Of a DNA stretch of 8,770 nt, positions 1 through 6,280 are shown piece by piece. The DNA lies in assembly GCA_947040475.1 (NCBI GenBank), contig CAMRBT010000060.1, positions 1 through 8,770 of the forward strand, given 5' to 3'. Positions within the stretch are counted from its first letter, which is position 1. Every line of letters begins with the position of its first letter. Origin of the DNA: an uncultured Brevinema sp. Its GTDB lineage: Bacteria > Spirochaetota > Brevinematia > Brevinematales > Brevinemataceae. The notes beneath the pieces were generated by a model. That model did no database searches. It was given only the letters and a program-made list of their open reading frames with translations, and was not told the DNA's origin. Both the position numbers and the translations under genes were made by a program.

Positions 1-342
1 GACACCCTCATCGGTGATTTTTCTCATACCTGCTAAGGAAAAAACTTGAAAACCGCCAGAATCTGTTAAAATATTTTTATTCCATTTTGCAAATTTATGT
101 AGTCCACCGTACTCTTTAAAAAATTCAACAGTAGGACGAAGTAAGAGATGATAAGAATTTGCAAGTATAATCGTTGCACCTAAGTCTTCTAACTCTTCTC
201 TACACAGGGTCTTTACAGCTCCCTGTGTGCCAACAGGCATAAAGATAGGTGTTTGCACAGTACCATGAGGTAATTCCATCGTACAAGCTCTTGCATTGCC
301 TTCTGTTTTTTCTATCTTAAAAGGAAATCTTTTCATATCCAT
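1..342 (-). CDS. tgt: Queuine tRNA-ribosyltransferase (Tgt), N-terminal 114 residues; 3' end beyond the window
   Basis: Tgt exchanges the guanine at position 34 of GUN-anticodon tRNAs for a queuosine precursor in the cytoplasm. Translation gives 114 residues running off the window edge, about a third of the usual 370-380. Recognisable family segments are GNARACTMELPHG (residues 15-27), TPIFMPVGTQGAVK (31-44), the LANSYHLLLRP stretch (60-70), and DSGGFQVFSLAG (94-105). D94 corresponds to the conserved base-binding aspartate of bacterial Tgt. The ATG at 342 is preferred over the in-frame ATG at 336 because an AAGGA ribosome site lies 7 bases before it. The gene starts 21 bases after the lptD stop with no visible promoter between them, so cotranscription is inferred. 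The zinc-binding cysteines and the second catalytic aspartate lie in the unseen part. The family call is very secure. Confidence 0.96.
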   Translation of the reverse strand, partial: MDMKRFPFKIEKTEGNARACTMELPHGTVQTPIFMPVGTQGAVKTLCREELEDLGATIILANSYHLLLRPTVEFFKEYGGLHKFAKWNKNILTDSGGFQVFSLAGMRKITDEGV

Positions 343-363
343 ATTTTTATCCTTAAATTACTA

Positions 364-3300
364 TTATTGGTATTCTGCAGGTACAAAACGTTTTTGGAAT
401 TCTGGGAAGATATCCGCTGCACTTGATCCTTTCATCGTGAAAGCCACCCCTATATAAGGTTCCCAAAAGGCGATTTGTTTTACATCATCCACACGTCGTC
501 CTAAATTAAAGATAAGTCTCATATCCCAAGTATCAAGATCGTGGATTAATTCAAAACTTAAAGATTGTAGTTTGAAACTAGATCGTTTTAAAGCATCTTG
601 ATCCCATATTTTTAGTCCATCTCCAAGATCTCCCCAAAACTCTTTAGAGGTTTCTCCCGGAGCTAAGACGGGTTGTCCATTAAAGACTCCCCCTGCATAA
701 TAGAGATGAATCTTATTGTTTAACATTTGGGAAGAAAACCTAAAGGTCAGATATTTTGTAAATTTCACTCCTACAGAAAAATCTAATCTTAAAAAGGAGT
801 TTCTTACGTTTACAAAATCTTGATAATATTGAAGAACAAATCCAAATTCCGACAATTCATAGATAAAAGGATAGAGAGCTGGAATTTGGTAATTCTTTAA
901 ACGAACATCCCATAGCATTTCTAAACTAAAACTTCTATCTGCTCTTAACACTGTTGGAACAATCTCATCTGGTACACCTGGTTCTGTTGAAGTATTAGTA
1001 TACACTCCATTTCTCGATTGTTCAAAGAGATTGTATCTATAAGACAATTTTGGAATATAATGGTATTTAGAATCTGGAGTAAATTCTACTAATAATTTTG
1101 GGTAACCCCCGACAAATCTATTAGTAAAACTAGAACCTGCAATAGGTCTAAAATTATTAGCCAAGTCATTAGTTGTAGTGTTTAAAATATCTACCGTTGC
1201 TTCTGTTCCTATATAGAACCAAAAAAGTCTTGTTTTAGCACCTACGGTCAACCTATCAAAAATCCTATTACCAATATAGATATTCTGAGAATCCCCAGCG
1301 ATGACTCTGTCTTGATCTGCTGTTGGAACTCTATCTCTTAAATTCCAATTGAATGTCAAATTCAATCCAAAAATAGGATTTCTTTGCCATTGTAACCATT
1401 CCCAAGCCAAAGTATTATTCCAAGAAAATTGACTTTCTCTTACAAAATCAGTTTGTAATCTCAATAAATAATATAAAGGATAGGAATAATTAGCACTAGT
1501 ATTAAAATTTAAAGAAGTTCTATACCACTCATCATCGTTCCAAATTTTATTTGGAGAAACAGAAGTACCAACCTTATAATCTATCTTTAAGCCTGAATCT
1601 CTTTGAGAGTTTGTATAATTGGCTCCAAAGGAAGACCATTGCTCTCTATAATTAAAAGACAAACCATTATCAATAGACCACACATTATTAAAAAGATCCA
1701 TATTCATATTCAAAGAACCTTGTTCTTCGTGTTTGTTTATATCAGAGATGATAGTCCAGTTTGTATTTGATAACATCTCAGGATCAGAGGTCATAGTGGA
1801 ATCGTTAGTACCACGTGTTTTTTGTGAAGAATAGCTCACGCTCGCACTAGCATTAAGAGAGATATCAAACCAATCATATTCATTAGTGATGACATTAGTA
1901 ACAGTAATAGGGGTGAAATTCGTAATAAAATTAGTTTTTATTTTATTGTTTTCTTGAGCTAAAATTTCTCGTTTTATAGATCTGTTGGATGATTTTGTTA
2001 ATCCTTCTTCATATTCAGGCAGTTTATCAATATTCATCGTATTAGATTTACCGTCAGATCTAAGAACGGTGATTTTTGATTTTGTTGAATAATTATATTT
2101 TAAAAGATCCAAACTTCCAAAATTATAAGTAAGAGATGGCAAGGTATAGGAACGAACCTCATAATCAAAATAACTATTTAAAAATTGATTGCCTTTATTT
2201 TCGTCATTAGGTCTGGTAACCCTTATTAATTCCCAAGACGCAGAGAGGGCTAAATTTCCCGCACTTAAATTGAATCCCCTAGCAATAGTATTCAATGAAG
2301 GTTGGATATCTCCTTGATAGCCAAACCAAGAGTGCGTACTAGCATTTAGTAAGTTGACAAAATTAATAGATTCCGCATCATCAAACTGATTTCTATAACT
2401 ATACTTAGATAAAAAGTAGGGATCATTTAGATCTTCTGTTTTTATATTCAAAGAAACTCCACTAGTAGCTAGCGTCATATCCAGTTTATAATACCAAGAA
2501 AATTGAGAAATTCGTTGATAATCTTTAGGACCATCAAGCCCACTATTTAAAAGTGGGTCAACCCATTGAGAAAATAAGTTTCCATTTTTAACAGATCTAA
2601 TATCATTAGCTAAACTTGTTTTAAAATCTAAATTTTGAAGTATCTCTAGCTCTGGTGCTTCGTATTCCATTTGAAAATATTGTCCTTGTCTTTCGTAAAA
2701 GTCAAATCCAAAATCAAAATTACCCCACTTAGATTCTAGAGCATAATTATTAATAAAGTAATACCCTATTCTTTTTTCATTACCAAAACTTGTGTGTAAG
2801 CGACCCCCGCCTTCTACTTGTAAAAAGACAGGAAGCCAAAAAAAGCTTGCTTGACCCGTTAGATATTCTAATCCAAAGACCAAAGCTACTTTACCTTGTA
2901 TATACCATAATTTTTTTACCTTAATAGAATAATGATCAAAACGAACATCAGAAGTAGACAAAAAGACATTTTCCATCACAAATCTTGTAGGGGTCTGTAT
3001 TGTAACTTTTTCAGCTCTATAGAAAAACGGTTTATCCTCTAAATTAATCTCAGATCCTGTACCCATGACAGAGCGAACATTATACATGATCCCTCTTTCC
3101 ATGTCAGGCTGATAATTAAGACTATCTGTAAGATATTTGGTACCACCCATTGTTAATTCGACATTACCATAAGCTCCTACGTTGACCACTATAGAATCTT
3201 TTATGGTAACAATAAATTTTTCAGCTTTTAAAAAAGAACTATCAAAACGAACTCTTACATTTCCTAACATAACTGCTTCGGAAGTATCTGTATCCTCAAA

Positions 3301-3510
3301 CTCTTGAACACGGATATCATCTGCATTGTCAAGAATAATAAAAACACCAGCATCTTTAGTGGCCATTTGAGCTCTATCTGTAGCTATAAAAGGAGGTTTA
3401 ATACGTAATTCTTCAGGAGGTAGATCTCTGTTATCAATAAGCTGTGCATAGACAAAAGTAGGAAATAACATTAATATAAGAAGAGGTATATGGCATTTTT
3501 TCAAAAACAA
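364..3510 (-). CDS. lptD: LptD/OstA-family outer-membrane LPS-assembly protein
   Basis: LptD is the outer-membrane barrel that receives lipopolysaccharide or lipooligosaccharide from the periplasmic Lpt bridge and inserts it into the outer leaflet. Seen here: a signal peptide (KKCHIPLLILMLFPTFVYA, cleavage after YA), then an LptA/OstA-like beta-jellyroll at about residues 75-200 with paired GNVRVRF and GNVELTM strands. An LptD-like transition follows, FFWLPVFLQVEGGGR (about 223-237) and TSFGNEKRIGYYFINNY. The remaining roughly 800 residues alternate polar and aromatic positions, as barrel strands do. The reading frame can be extended to a TTG at 3516, but AAGG at 3521-3518 lies only one base from it. 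It sits seven bases before the in-frame TTG at 3510, so that start (1048 residues) was chosen. The gene ends in tandem stops TAA-TAG. It is longer than E. coli LptD (784 residues) but close to what I recall for spirochaete homologues. The mature part has no cysteine, so the disulfide maturation known in E. coli cannot occur. Confidence 0.86.
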   Translation of the reverse strand: MFLKKCHIPLLILMLFPTFVYAQLIDNRDLPPEELRIKPPFIATDRAQMATKDAGVFIILDNADDIRVQEFEDTDTSEAVMLGNVRVRFDSSFLKAEKFIVTIKDSIVVNVGAYGNVELTMGGTKYLTDSLNYQPDMERGIMYNVRSVMGTGSEINLEDKPFFYRAEKVTIQTPTRFVMENVFLSTSDVRFDHYSIKVKKLWYIQGKVALVFGLEYLTGQASFFWLPVFLQVEGGGRLHTSFGNEKRIGYYFINNYALESKWGNFDFGFDFYERQGQYFQMEYEAPELEILQNLDFKTSLANDIRSVKNGNLFSQWVDPLLNSGLDGPKDYQRISQFSWYYKLDMTLATSGVSLNIKTEDLNDPYFLSKYSYRNQFDDAESINFVNLLNASTHSWFGYQGDIQPSLNTIARGFNLSAGNLALSASWELIRVTRPNDENKGNQFLNSYFDYEVRSYTLPSLTYNFGSLDLLKYNYSTKSKITVLRSDGKSNTMNIDKLPEYEEGLTKSSNRSIKREILAQENNKIKTNFITNFTPITVTNVITNEYDWFDISLNASASVSYSSQKTRGTNDSTMTSDPEMLSNTNWTIISDINKHEEQGSLNMNMDLFNNVWSIDNGLSFNYREQWSSFGANYTNSQRDSGLKIDYKVGTSVSPNKIWNDDEWYRTSLNFNTSANYSYPLYYLLRLQTDFVRESQFSWNNTLAWEWLQWQRNPIFGLNLTFNWNLRDRVPTADQDRVIAGDSQNIYIGNRIFDRLTVGAKTRLFWFYIGTEATVDILNTTTNDLANNFRPIAGSSFTNRFVGGYPKLLVEFTPDSKYHYIPKLSYRYNLFEQSRNGVYTNTSTEPGVPDEIVPTVLRADRSFSLEMLWDVRLKNYQIPALYPFIYELSEFGFVLQYYQDFVNVRNSFLRLDFSVGVKFTKYLTFRFSSQMLNNKIHLYYAGGVFNGQPVLAPGETSKEFWGDLGDGLKIWDQDALKRSSFKLQSLSFELIHDLDTWDMRLIFNLGRRVDDVKQIAFWEPYIGVAFTMKGSSAADIFPEFQKRFVPAEYQ

Positions 3511-3541
3511 AATCAAACCTTATTAGATAAAATACACAAAC

Positions 3542-3570
3542 AGTATACCCTAAAACACCAAAAGGAGCAA
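3542..3570 (-). promoter_or_regulatory. Predicted promoter of the lptD-tgt operon
   Basis: On the minus strand TTGCTC (3570-3565) and TATACT (3547-3542) are separated by 17 bases and sit about 30 bases before the TTG start of lptD. The -10 matches the consensus in 5 of 6 positions and the -35 in 3 of 6. It is a prediction by eye in very AT-rich DNA. Confidence 0.4.
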
Positions 3571-3591
3571 AAAAATGACATTGTTATTATT

Positions 3592-3620
3592 TTGTGTTTT
3601 TTTAAAAAACAGCCTATAAT
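3592..3620 (+). promoter_or_regulatory. Predicted promoter of the barrel protein/DJ-1/secreted-protein operon
   Basis: TTGTGT (3592-3597) and a consensus TATAAT (3615-3620) are separated by 17 bases, pointing towards the gene starting at 3708. A transcript would begin near 3627 and carry a leader of about 80 bases. The -35 is weak; the -10 is perfect. Confidence 0.45.
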
Positions 3621-3626
3621 GGAGCA

Positions 3627-3644
3627 AGATGGAAATTCCCATCT
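3627..3644. repeat. Small inverted repeat just downstream of the plus-strand -10
   Basis: AGATGG (3627-3632) and CCATCT (3639-3644) are perfect inverted arms around the 6-base centre AAATTC. Lying at the expected transcription start, it could be an operator or a 5' hairpin. The arms are short, so chance is a real alternative. Confidence 0.3.
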
Positions 3645-3707
3645 CTTTAATATTAAAATAAATTGTCAATAACAAGATTTAATTATCTTACATTATGGAT
3701 TGTGAAT

Positions 3708-4436
3708 ATGCTTAAAAAAACACTATTAGTAGGAATACTGATATTTATAAAAACTATTTCTTATACTCAAGTTACCCCTATCGTTGAAAAATCTGCCACC
3801 TACTATGCGAATGGAGAAATAAATAGTCCTTGGATGATAGGGATAGATTATGATTTTGGATTTGGAAAAGTATTTTCACTAAATATGCAATTTAGTGGAG
3901 GGATTAGTTCTCAAGTTAATAGAGCATCGAATTTCGGAGATGTTTTTATGGGCGAACTCCAAATAGGACCTCGTGTATATATGAACCAGATTGATACTTG
4001 GACGGGATTGTTTTTGAGCACTGTTATTCGTGTTGGTATTTATAATATTCCTATACGCTCCAAAGACAATCCTTTTACAGATGCCAGCAGACTTATTATT
4101 AATAGAAGCACGATGCTGCAATATGGTTTAGGAATTTACATTGGATACAGATGGCAAAGAAATTTAGTAACAGATATGGAAGATCTGCCTTTTTCTATGG
4201 TTATAGAACCTTACTTGGGATGGACTTTAGATTTTTTTGAACCTTTTGGTACAACTTTTACTCAAAAAGGTAAGAATATTAATAGATTTTCTATAGGTCT
4301 TACCTTTAAAATCGGCTTTTATACCCATAAAAAAAGCAAAGAAACCCTAGATGTTGAGGCAAAAGAAGATTTAGAAAAAGAAAAAGCTGCTGAAGAATTA
4401 GGCAAAGAACAAGCTGCAGAAGCTGCTGGTAAATAA
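3708..4436 (+). CDS. Probable outer-membrane beta-barrel protein with a charged C-terminal tail
   Basis: This 242-residue protein is not assigned to a named family. It has a signal peptide (KK at 3-4, hydrophobic 5-14, likely cleavage near T20/Q21). A body of short alternating strands rich in aromatics and glycine follows, for example WMIGIDYDFGFGKVFSLNMQ, LQYGLGIYIGYRW, VIEPYLGWTLDFF and INRFSIGLTFKIGFY. Such strands are typical of small 8- to 10-strand barrels. From about residue 205 it changes to a Lys/Glu/Ala-rich, probably helical tail ending in the imperfect repeat EKAAEELGK-EQAAEAAGK. The frame is open upstream to a TTG at 3663, but the ATG at 3708 is preferred because it starts a proper signal peptide and has GGA 8 bases before it. 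It is the first gene of a probable operon, with 43 bases to the next start. An inner-membrane or soluble beta-protein is less likely. Outer-membrane location is inferred. Confidence 0.7.
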   Translation: MLKKTLLVGILIFIKTISYTQVTPIVEKSATYYANGEINSPWMIGIDYDFGFGKVFSLNMQFSGGISSQVNRASNFGDVFMGELQIGPRVYMNQIDTWTGLFLSTVIRVGIYNIPIRSKDNPFTDASRLIINRSTMLQYGLGIYIGYRWQRNLVTDMEDLPFSMVIEPYLGWTLDFFEPFGTTFTQKGKNINRFSIGLTFKIGFYTHKKSKETLDVEAKEDLEKEKAAEELGKEQAAEAAGK

Positions 4437-4479
4437 AATCAAATAATAAAAATGAAAAGAAAAAAAAAGAAGGTATAGC

Positions 4480-5013
4480 GTGAATTATAATATTCTAGTT
4501 TTATTAGCAAATAATGTCGAAGAAATCGAATTAGTTACTCCTATTGATTTATGGAGAAGAGCTGGTTATAATGTAACCATAGCTTCTATAAATAATGAAC
4601 TAACTGTCAAAGGACAGCAAGATATTGTTATTTCAGCAGATACTAGTTTAGAAAAAATTAAAACTAGTGAATTTGATTCTATTTTCATACCTGGTGGAGC
4701 GGGATATCAGCTTGTCAAAGACTCTTCTTTAGCAATGGATACTATTAAATATTTTATTGAGAATAATAAAACTATTATTGCTATTTGTGCTGCACCAACA
4801 ATACTAAGTCCTTGGCTTCAAGACAAAAAAGCAACCTGTTACCCTTCTATGAAAGATCTTATTCCAAACTGGGTAGATCAAGCAATAGTCGAAGATAAAA
4901 ACTTTATCACCAGTCAAGGGGCTGGAACAGCACATCTACTAGCCTTTTATGTAATAAAAAAAATTAGTGGCGATACGCCTGCTCTCGATCAAATAAAAAG
5001 CACCATATTTTAA
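4480..5013 (+). CDS. DJ-1/PfpI (ThiJ/YajL-like) family protein
   Basis: This 177-residue cytoplasmic protein has the full length of a single-domain DJ-1/YajL protein. Family members are linked to oxidative and carbonyl stress, and glyoxalase or deglycase activity has been reported and debated. Seen here: the Glu motif NNVEEIELVTPIDLWRRAGY, with E17 matching the conserved DJ-1 glutamate; PGG at 71-73; the nucleophile elbow AICAAPTIL, with C103 matching DJ-1 Cys106; TCYPSMKDLIP (119-129), as in YajL; and FITSQGAGTAHLLAF (142-156). All expected active-site residues are present, so it should be functional. The start is GTG, supported by GAAGG six bases before it and by agreement with the usual N-terminus. 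It ends in tandem TAA stops. The next gene begins 24 bases later, consistent with cotranscription. The chemistry cannot be deduced from sequence alone. Confidence 0.93.
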   Translation: MNYNILVLLANNVEEIELVTPIDLWRRAGYNVTIASINNELTVKGQQDIVISADTSLEKIKTSEFDSIFIPGGAGYQLVKDSSLAMDTIKYFIENNKTIIAICAAPTILSPWLQDKKATCYPSMKDLIPNWVDQAIVEDKNFITSQGAGTAHLLAFYVIKKISGDTPALDQIKSTIF

Positions 5014-5037
5014 TAAACGAATTACTTTGGGGAAATA

Positions 5038-5787
5038 ATGTTCAAATTTATACTTATATTTTTTTACTTATCATTTTGTGCTTTAACAGATGTCTTTTCT
5101 ATGGCTCCTACGCCTCCTACTCCTCAGCAAAAATTTTCTATTTTTAAATCATTAAATACTGACTATAAAAAACATCTTATTTATCGTGAAGTTATACCCA
5201 TCATTGCAACTGGAAACAAACAAGAATCTTTTAATTTTAGAACTTTTATTTTAGAAAATAAAATCACAGGGGAGAAAAAAATTCAAATACAACTTTTTTA
5301 TGATCCCAACACTAATACGAACGTCATTGATACTAAGAGTACTAATACTAATAGTGTTACACCTGTCTCTAAAGAGTTTTTTAATCCCTTATCTATAGCT
5401 TTTAATAATAATAAATTTTTGCCTATTGTTAAATCTTCTCAACAATTATTAAATCTTATGGAATCAACAAATTCCTTAAAAATTTCATCCTTACCATGTG
5501 TAGGAATTGTTGATCTTTTTCCTGATGATGTCACTAATTTAATAGTCAGCATCACTAAAGATCCATTATCTATTTTACAGCCACCCTTTCCGCCAGCTGA
5601 TTTTTCACGAATACCTGTAATACAACAATCCTTAAATCAATTTGTACCCATTGAATTATCGATACCTTCTAAAAAACTTTATATCACCTTAAAAAACAAT
5701 CAAGGAGAAAAAGTTGTGTTATCTTTTTCTCCTTATTATACTGCTGTTTTAAAAGCAACCTTAGATTTTTATATTAAATTAATTTAA
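5038..5787 (+). CDS. Secreted protein of unknown family
   Basis: I do not recognise this 249-residue protein. It opens with a hydrophobic signal sequence (residues 1-20, FKFILIFFYLSFCALTDVF), probably cut near S21/M22. The cysteine at 14 with LSF before it is a poor lipobox, although spirochaete lipoboxes are relaxed, so a lipoprotein is possible. A proline-rich start follows (MAPTPPTP), then a mixed segment, an Asn/Thr-rich linker (about residues 90-108, TNTN occurring twice) and a mostly beta-predicted C-terminal part. The ATG has GGGGA four bases upstream. It is the last gene of the operon headed by the barrel protein, so a role in the cell envelope is plausible but not shown. Its stop overlaps the convergent gene by 4 bp, and a 12-bp inverted repeat lies inside its 3' end. 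Periplasmic or surface location is inferred from the signal peptide only. Confidence 0.72.
   Translation: MFKFILIFFYLSFCALTDVFSMAPTPPTPQQKFSIFKSLNTDYKKHLIYREVIPIIATGNKQESFNFRTFILENKITGEKKIQIQLFYDPNTNTNVIDTKSTNTNSVTPVSKEFFNPLSIAFNNNKFLPIVKSSQQLLNLMESTNSLKISSLPCVGIVDLFPDDVTNLIVSITKDPLSILQPPFPPADFSRIPVIQQSLNQFVPIELSIPSKKLYITLKNNQGEKVVLSFSPYYTAVLKATLDFYIKLI
5691..5734 (-). terminator. Hairpin plus T-run inside the opposing gene; predicted terminator for the 116-residue membrane-protein gene
   Basis: AAGGAGAAAAAG (5702-5713) and CTTTTTCTCCTT (5723-5734) are perfect 12-bp inverted arms around a 9-base loop. Read on the minus strand, the stem lies 49 bases after the stop at 5784. It is followed by GATTG and then six Ts (5696-5691), as in an intrinsic terminator. 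On the plus strand no T-run follows. It overlaps codons of the secreted protein. Confidence 0.55.
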
Positions 5788-6134
5788 TCAACAGGGCGTC
5801 CTTTTTGAGGTACTGTGTACCTATAATTTAGTGCATCACTTGACCAAAAATTATCGTTTGTTTCAAAAGCTGATACATCCTCACGAATTTTAGTTTCAAA
5901 AATTTGTTTTTCTACTATGGTTGTGTAGTTTGTTGATCTAGGCATGAGAAGAACTTTATCAAATTCTGTCATAAATAATTTTTCGGATTTGCCTGCCATT
6001 AAGTGATCAATGTTCTTTATAACATAATACATTGTCCCTAAAATCAAAGGGAGTGATATAGAAAATGTTAAGATAAATCTCTTAACTTCTTTTTGTCCAA
6101 AAAACATTTTTATTCTTAATAATATAATTTTCAT
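5784..6134 (-). CDS. Small single-pass membrane protein of unknown function
   Basis: This is a 116-residue protein that I cannot place in a family. The first 18 residues are basic (MKIILLRIKMFFGQKEVK), followed by one membrane span at about 19-41 (FILTFSISLPLILGTMYYVI). The remaining 75 residues are polar and should lie outside the cytoplasm by the positive-inside rule. AAAGGA stands six bases before the ATG, strong support that this is a real gene and not a chance frame. It is transcribed divergently from the ABC-transporter operon, sharing a 146-base control region with it, and converges on the secreted-protein gene with a 4-bp overlap of the ends. The shared control region suggests a link to the transporter, for example as accessory or regulatory protein, but nothing in the protein proves it. 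An uncleaved anchor is favoured over a signal peptide because no good cleavage site follows the span. Confidence 0.7.
   Translation of the reverse strand: MKIILLRIKMFFGQKEVKRFILTFSISLPLILGTMYYVIKNIDHLMAGKSEKLFMTEFDKVLLMPRSTNYTTIVEKQIFETKIREDVSAFETNDNFWSSDALNYRYTVPQKGRPVD
5808..5822. repeat. Short perfect hairpin in the 3' coding end of the membrane-protein gene
   Basis: AGGTAC (5808-5813) and GTACCT (5817-5822) pair around a TGT loop, about 20 bases past the stop of the plus-strand operon. It has no following T-run, so it is at most a weak stop or RNA-stability element for that operon, and may be chance. Confidence 0.25.
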
Positions 6135-6161
6135 AGAATATCCTTTAAAGTTGTGTATATT

Positions 6162-6190
6162 ATTATAGACAAAAGTATTATTTCATAATA
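6162..6190 (-). promoter_or_regulatory. Predicted promoter of the 116-residue membrane-protein gene
   Basis: A consensus TATAAT on the minus strand (6167-6162) lies 27 bases before the ATG at 6134. At 17-base spacing the -35 would be TATTAT (6190-6185), a poor match, so activation or a different start is possible. The spacer contains the left arm of the palindrome at 6172-6199. Confidence 0.35.
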
Positions 6191-6194
6191 TAAT
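6166..6194 (+). promoter_or_regulatory. Predicted sigma70-type promoter of the ABC-transporter operon
   Basis: TAGACA (6166-6171, 5 of 6 to consensus) and TATAAT (6189-6194, perfect) are 17 bases apart. Transcription would start near 6201, giving a leader of about 80 bases that carries both copies of an 18-bp direct repeat. It is the best promoter match found in the window. Confidence 0.55.
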
Positions 6195-6199
6195 ACTTT
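6172..6199. promoter_or_regulatory. Perfect 10-bp palindrome over the promoter; candidate operator
   Basis: AAAGTATTAT (6172-6181) and ATAATACTTT (6190-6199) are exact inverted copies around the 8-base centre TTCATAAT. The left arm fills the spacer of the plus promoter and the right arm covers its -10. Both also lie inside or next to the minus promoter, so a dimeric regulator bound here could control both directions. Confidence 0.5.
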
Positions 6200-6207
6200 A
6201 ATAATAT

Positions 6208-6225
6208 ATCTTATTTTATCGACAA
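6208..6225 (+). repeat. Direct repeat copy 1 in the ABC operon leader
   Basis: This 18-base copy (ATCTTATTTTATCGACAA) matches the copy at 6250-6267 at 17 of 18 positions; flanking bases do not match. The repeat offset is 42 bp, about four helical turns. It could be a paired protein-binding site on DNA or in the mRNA leader. Confidence 0.55.
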
Positions 6226-6249
6226 CTATTTTTATTTCCTAACGATCTC

Positions 6250-6267
6250 ATCTTAATTTATCGACAA
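6250..6267 (+). repeat. Direct repeat copy 2, next to the ribosome-binding site
   Basis: This copy (ATCTTAATTTATCGACAA) differs from copy 1 at one base. It ends 4 bases before the GGAGG ribosome site (6272-6276) of the ATPase gene, so anything binding it in RNA could block translation. Confidence 0.55.
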
Positions 6268-6280
6268 TTTTGGAGGCATC

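Noticed and set aside
3575..3619. 14-codon frame (MTLLLFCVFLKNSL) with a strong AAAGGAG seven bases before its ATG
   Set aside because: It covers the predicted promoter elements of both divergent operons, so it would lie upstream of the likely transcript start, and the ribosome-like sequence overlaps the minus-strand -35. Poly-T runs explain the hydrophobic reading.
3490..3672. 60-residue plus-strand frame across the lptD start and the intergenic region
   Set aside because: It begins antisense inside lptD, has low-complexity Lys/Gln composition and overlaps promoter-like sequences; nothing supports translation.
3663..3707. Longer TTG start for the barrel-like protein
   Set aside because: It would put 15 extra residues before the basic start of the signal peptide and has no ribosome site; the ATG at 3708 fits better.
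3879..4121. 80-residue minus-strand frame inside the barrel-protein gene
   Set aside because: It is antisense to a well-supported gene, with no ribosome site or protein-like pattern.
5284..5361. Repeated ACTAATAC-like units in the secreted-protein gene as a tandem repeat
   Set aside because: The units are few, imperfect and irregularly spaced; they reflect an Asn/Thr-rich linker in AT-rich DNA.
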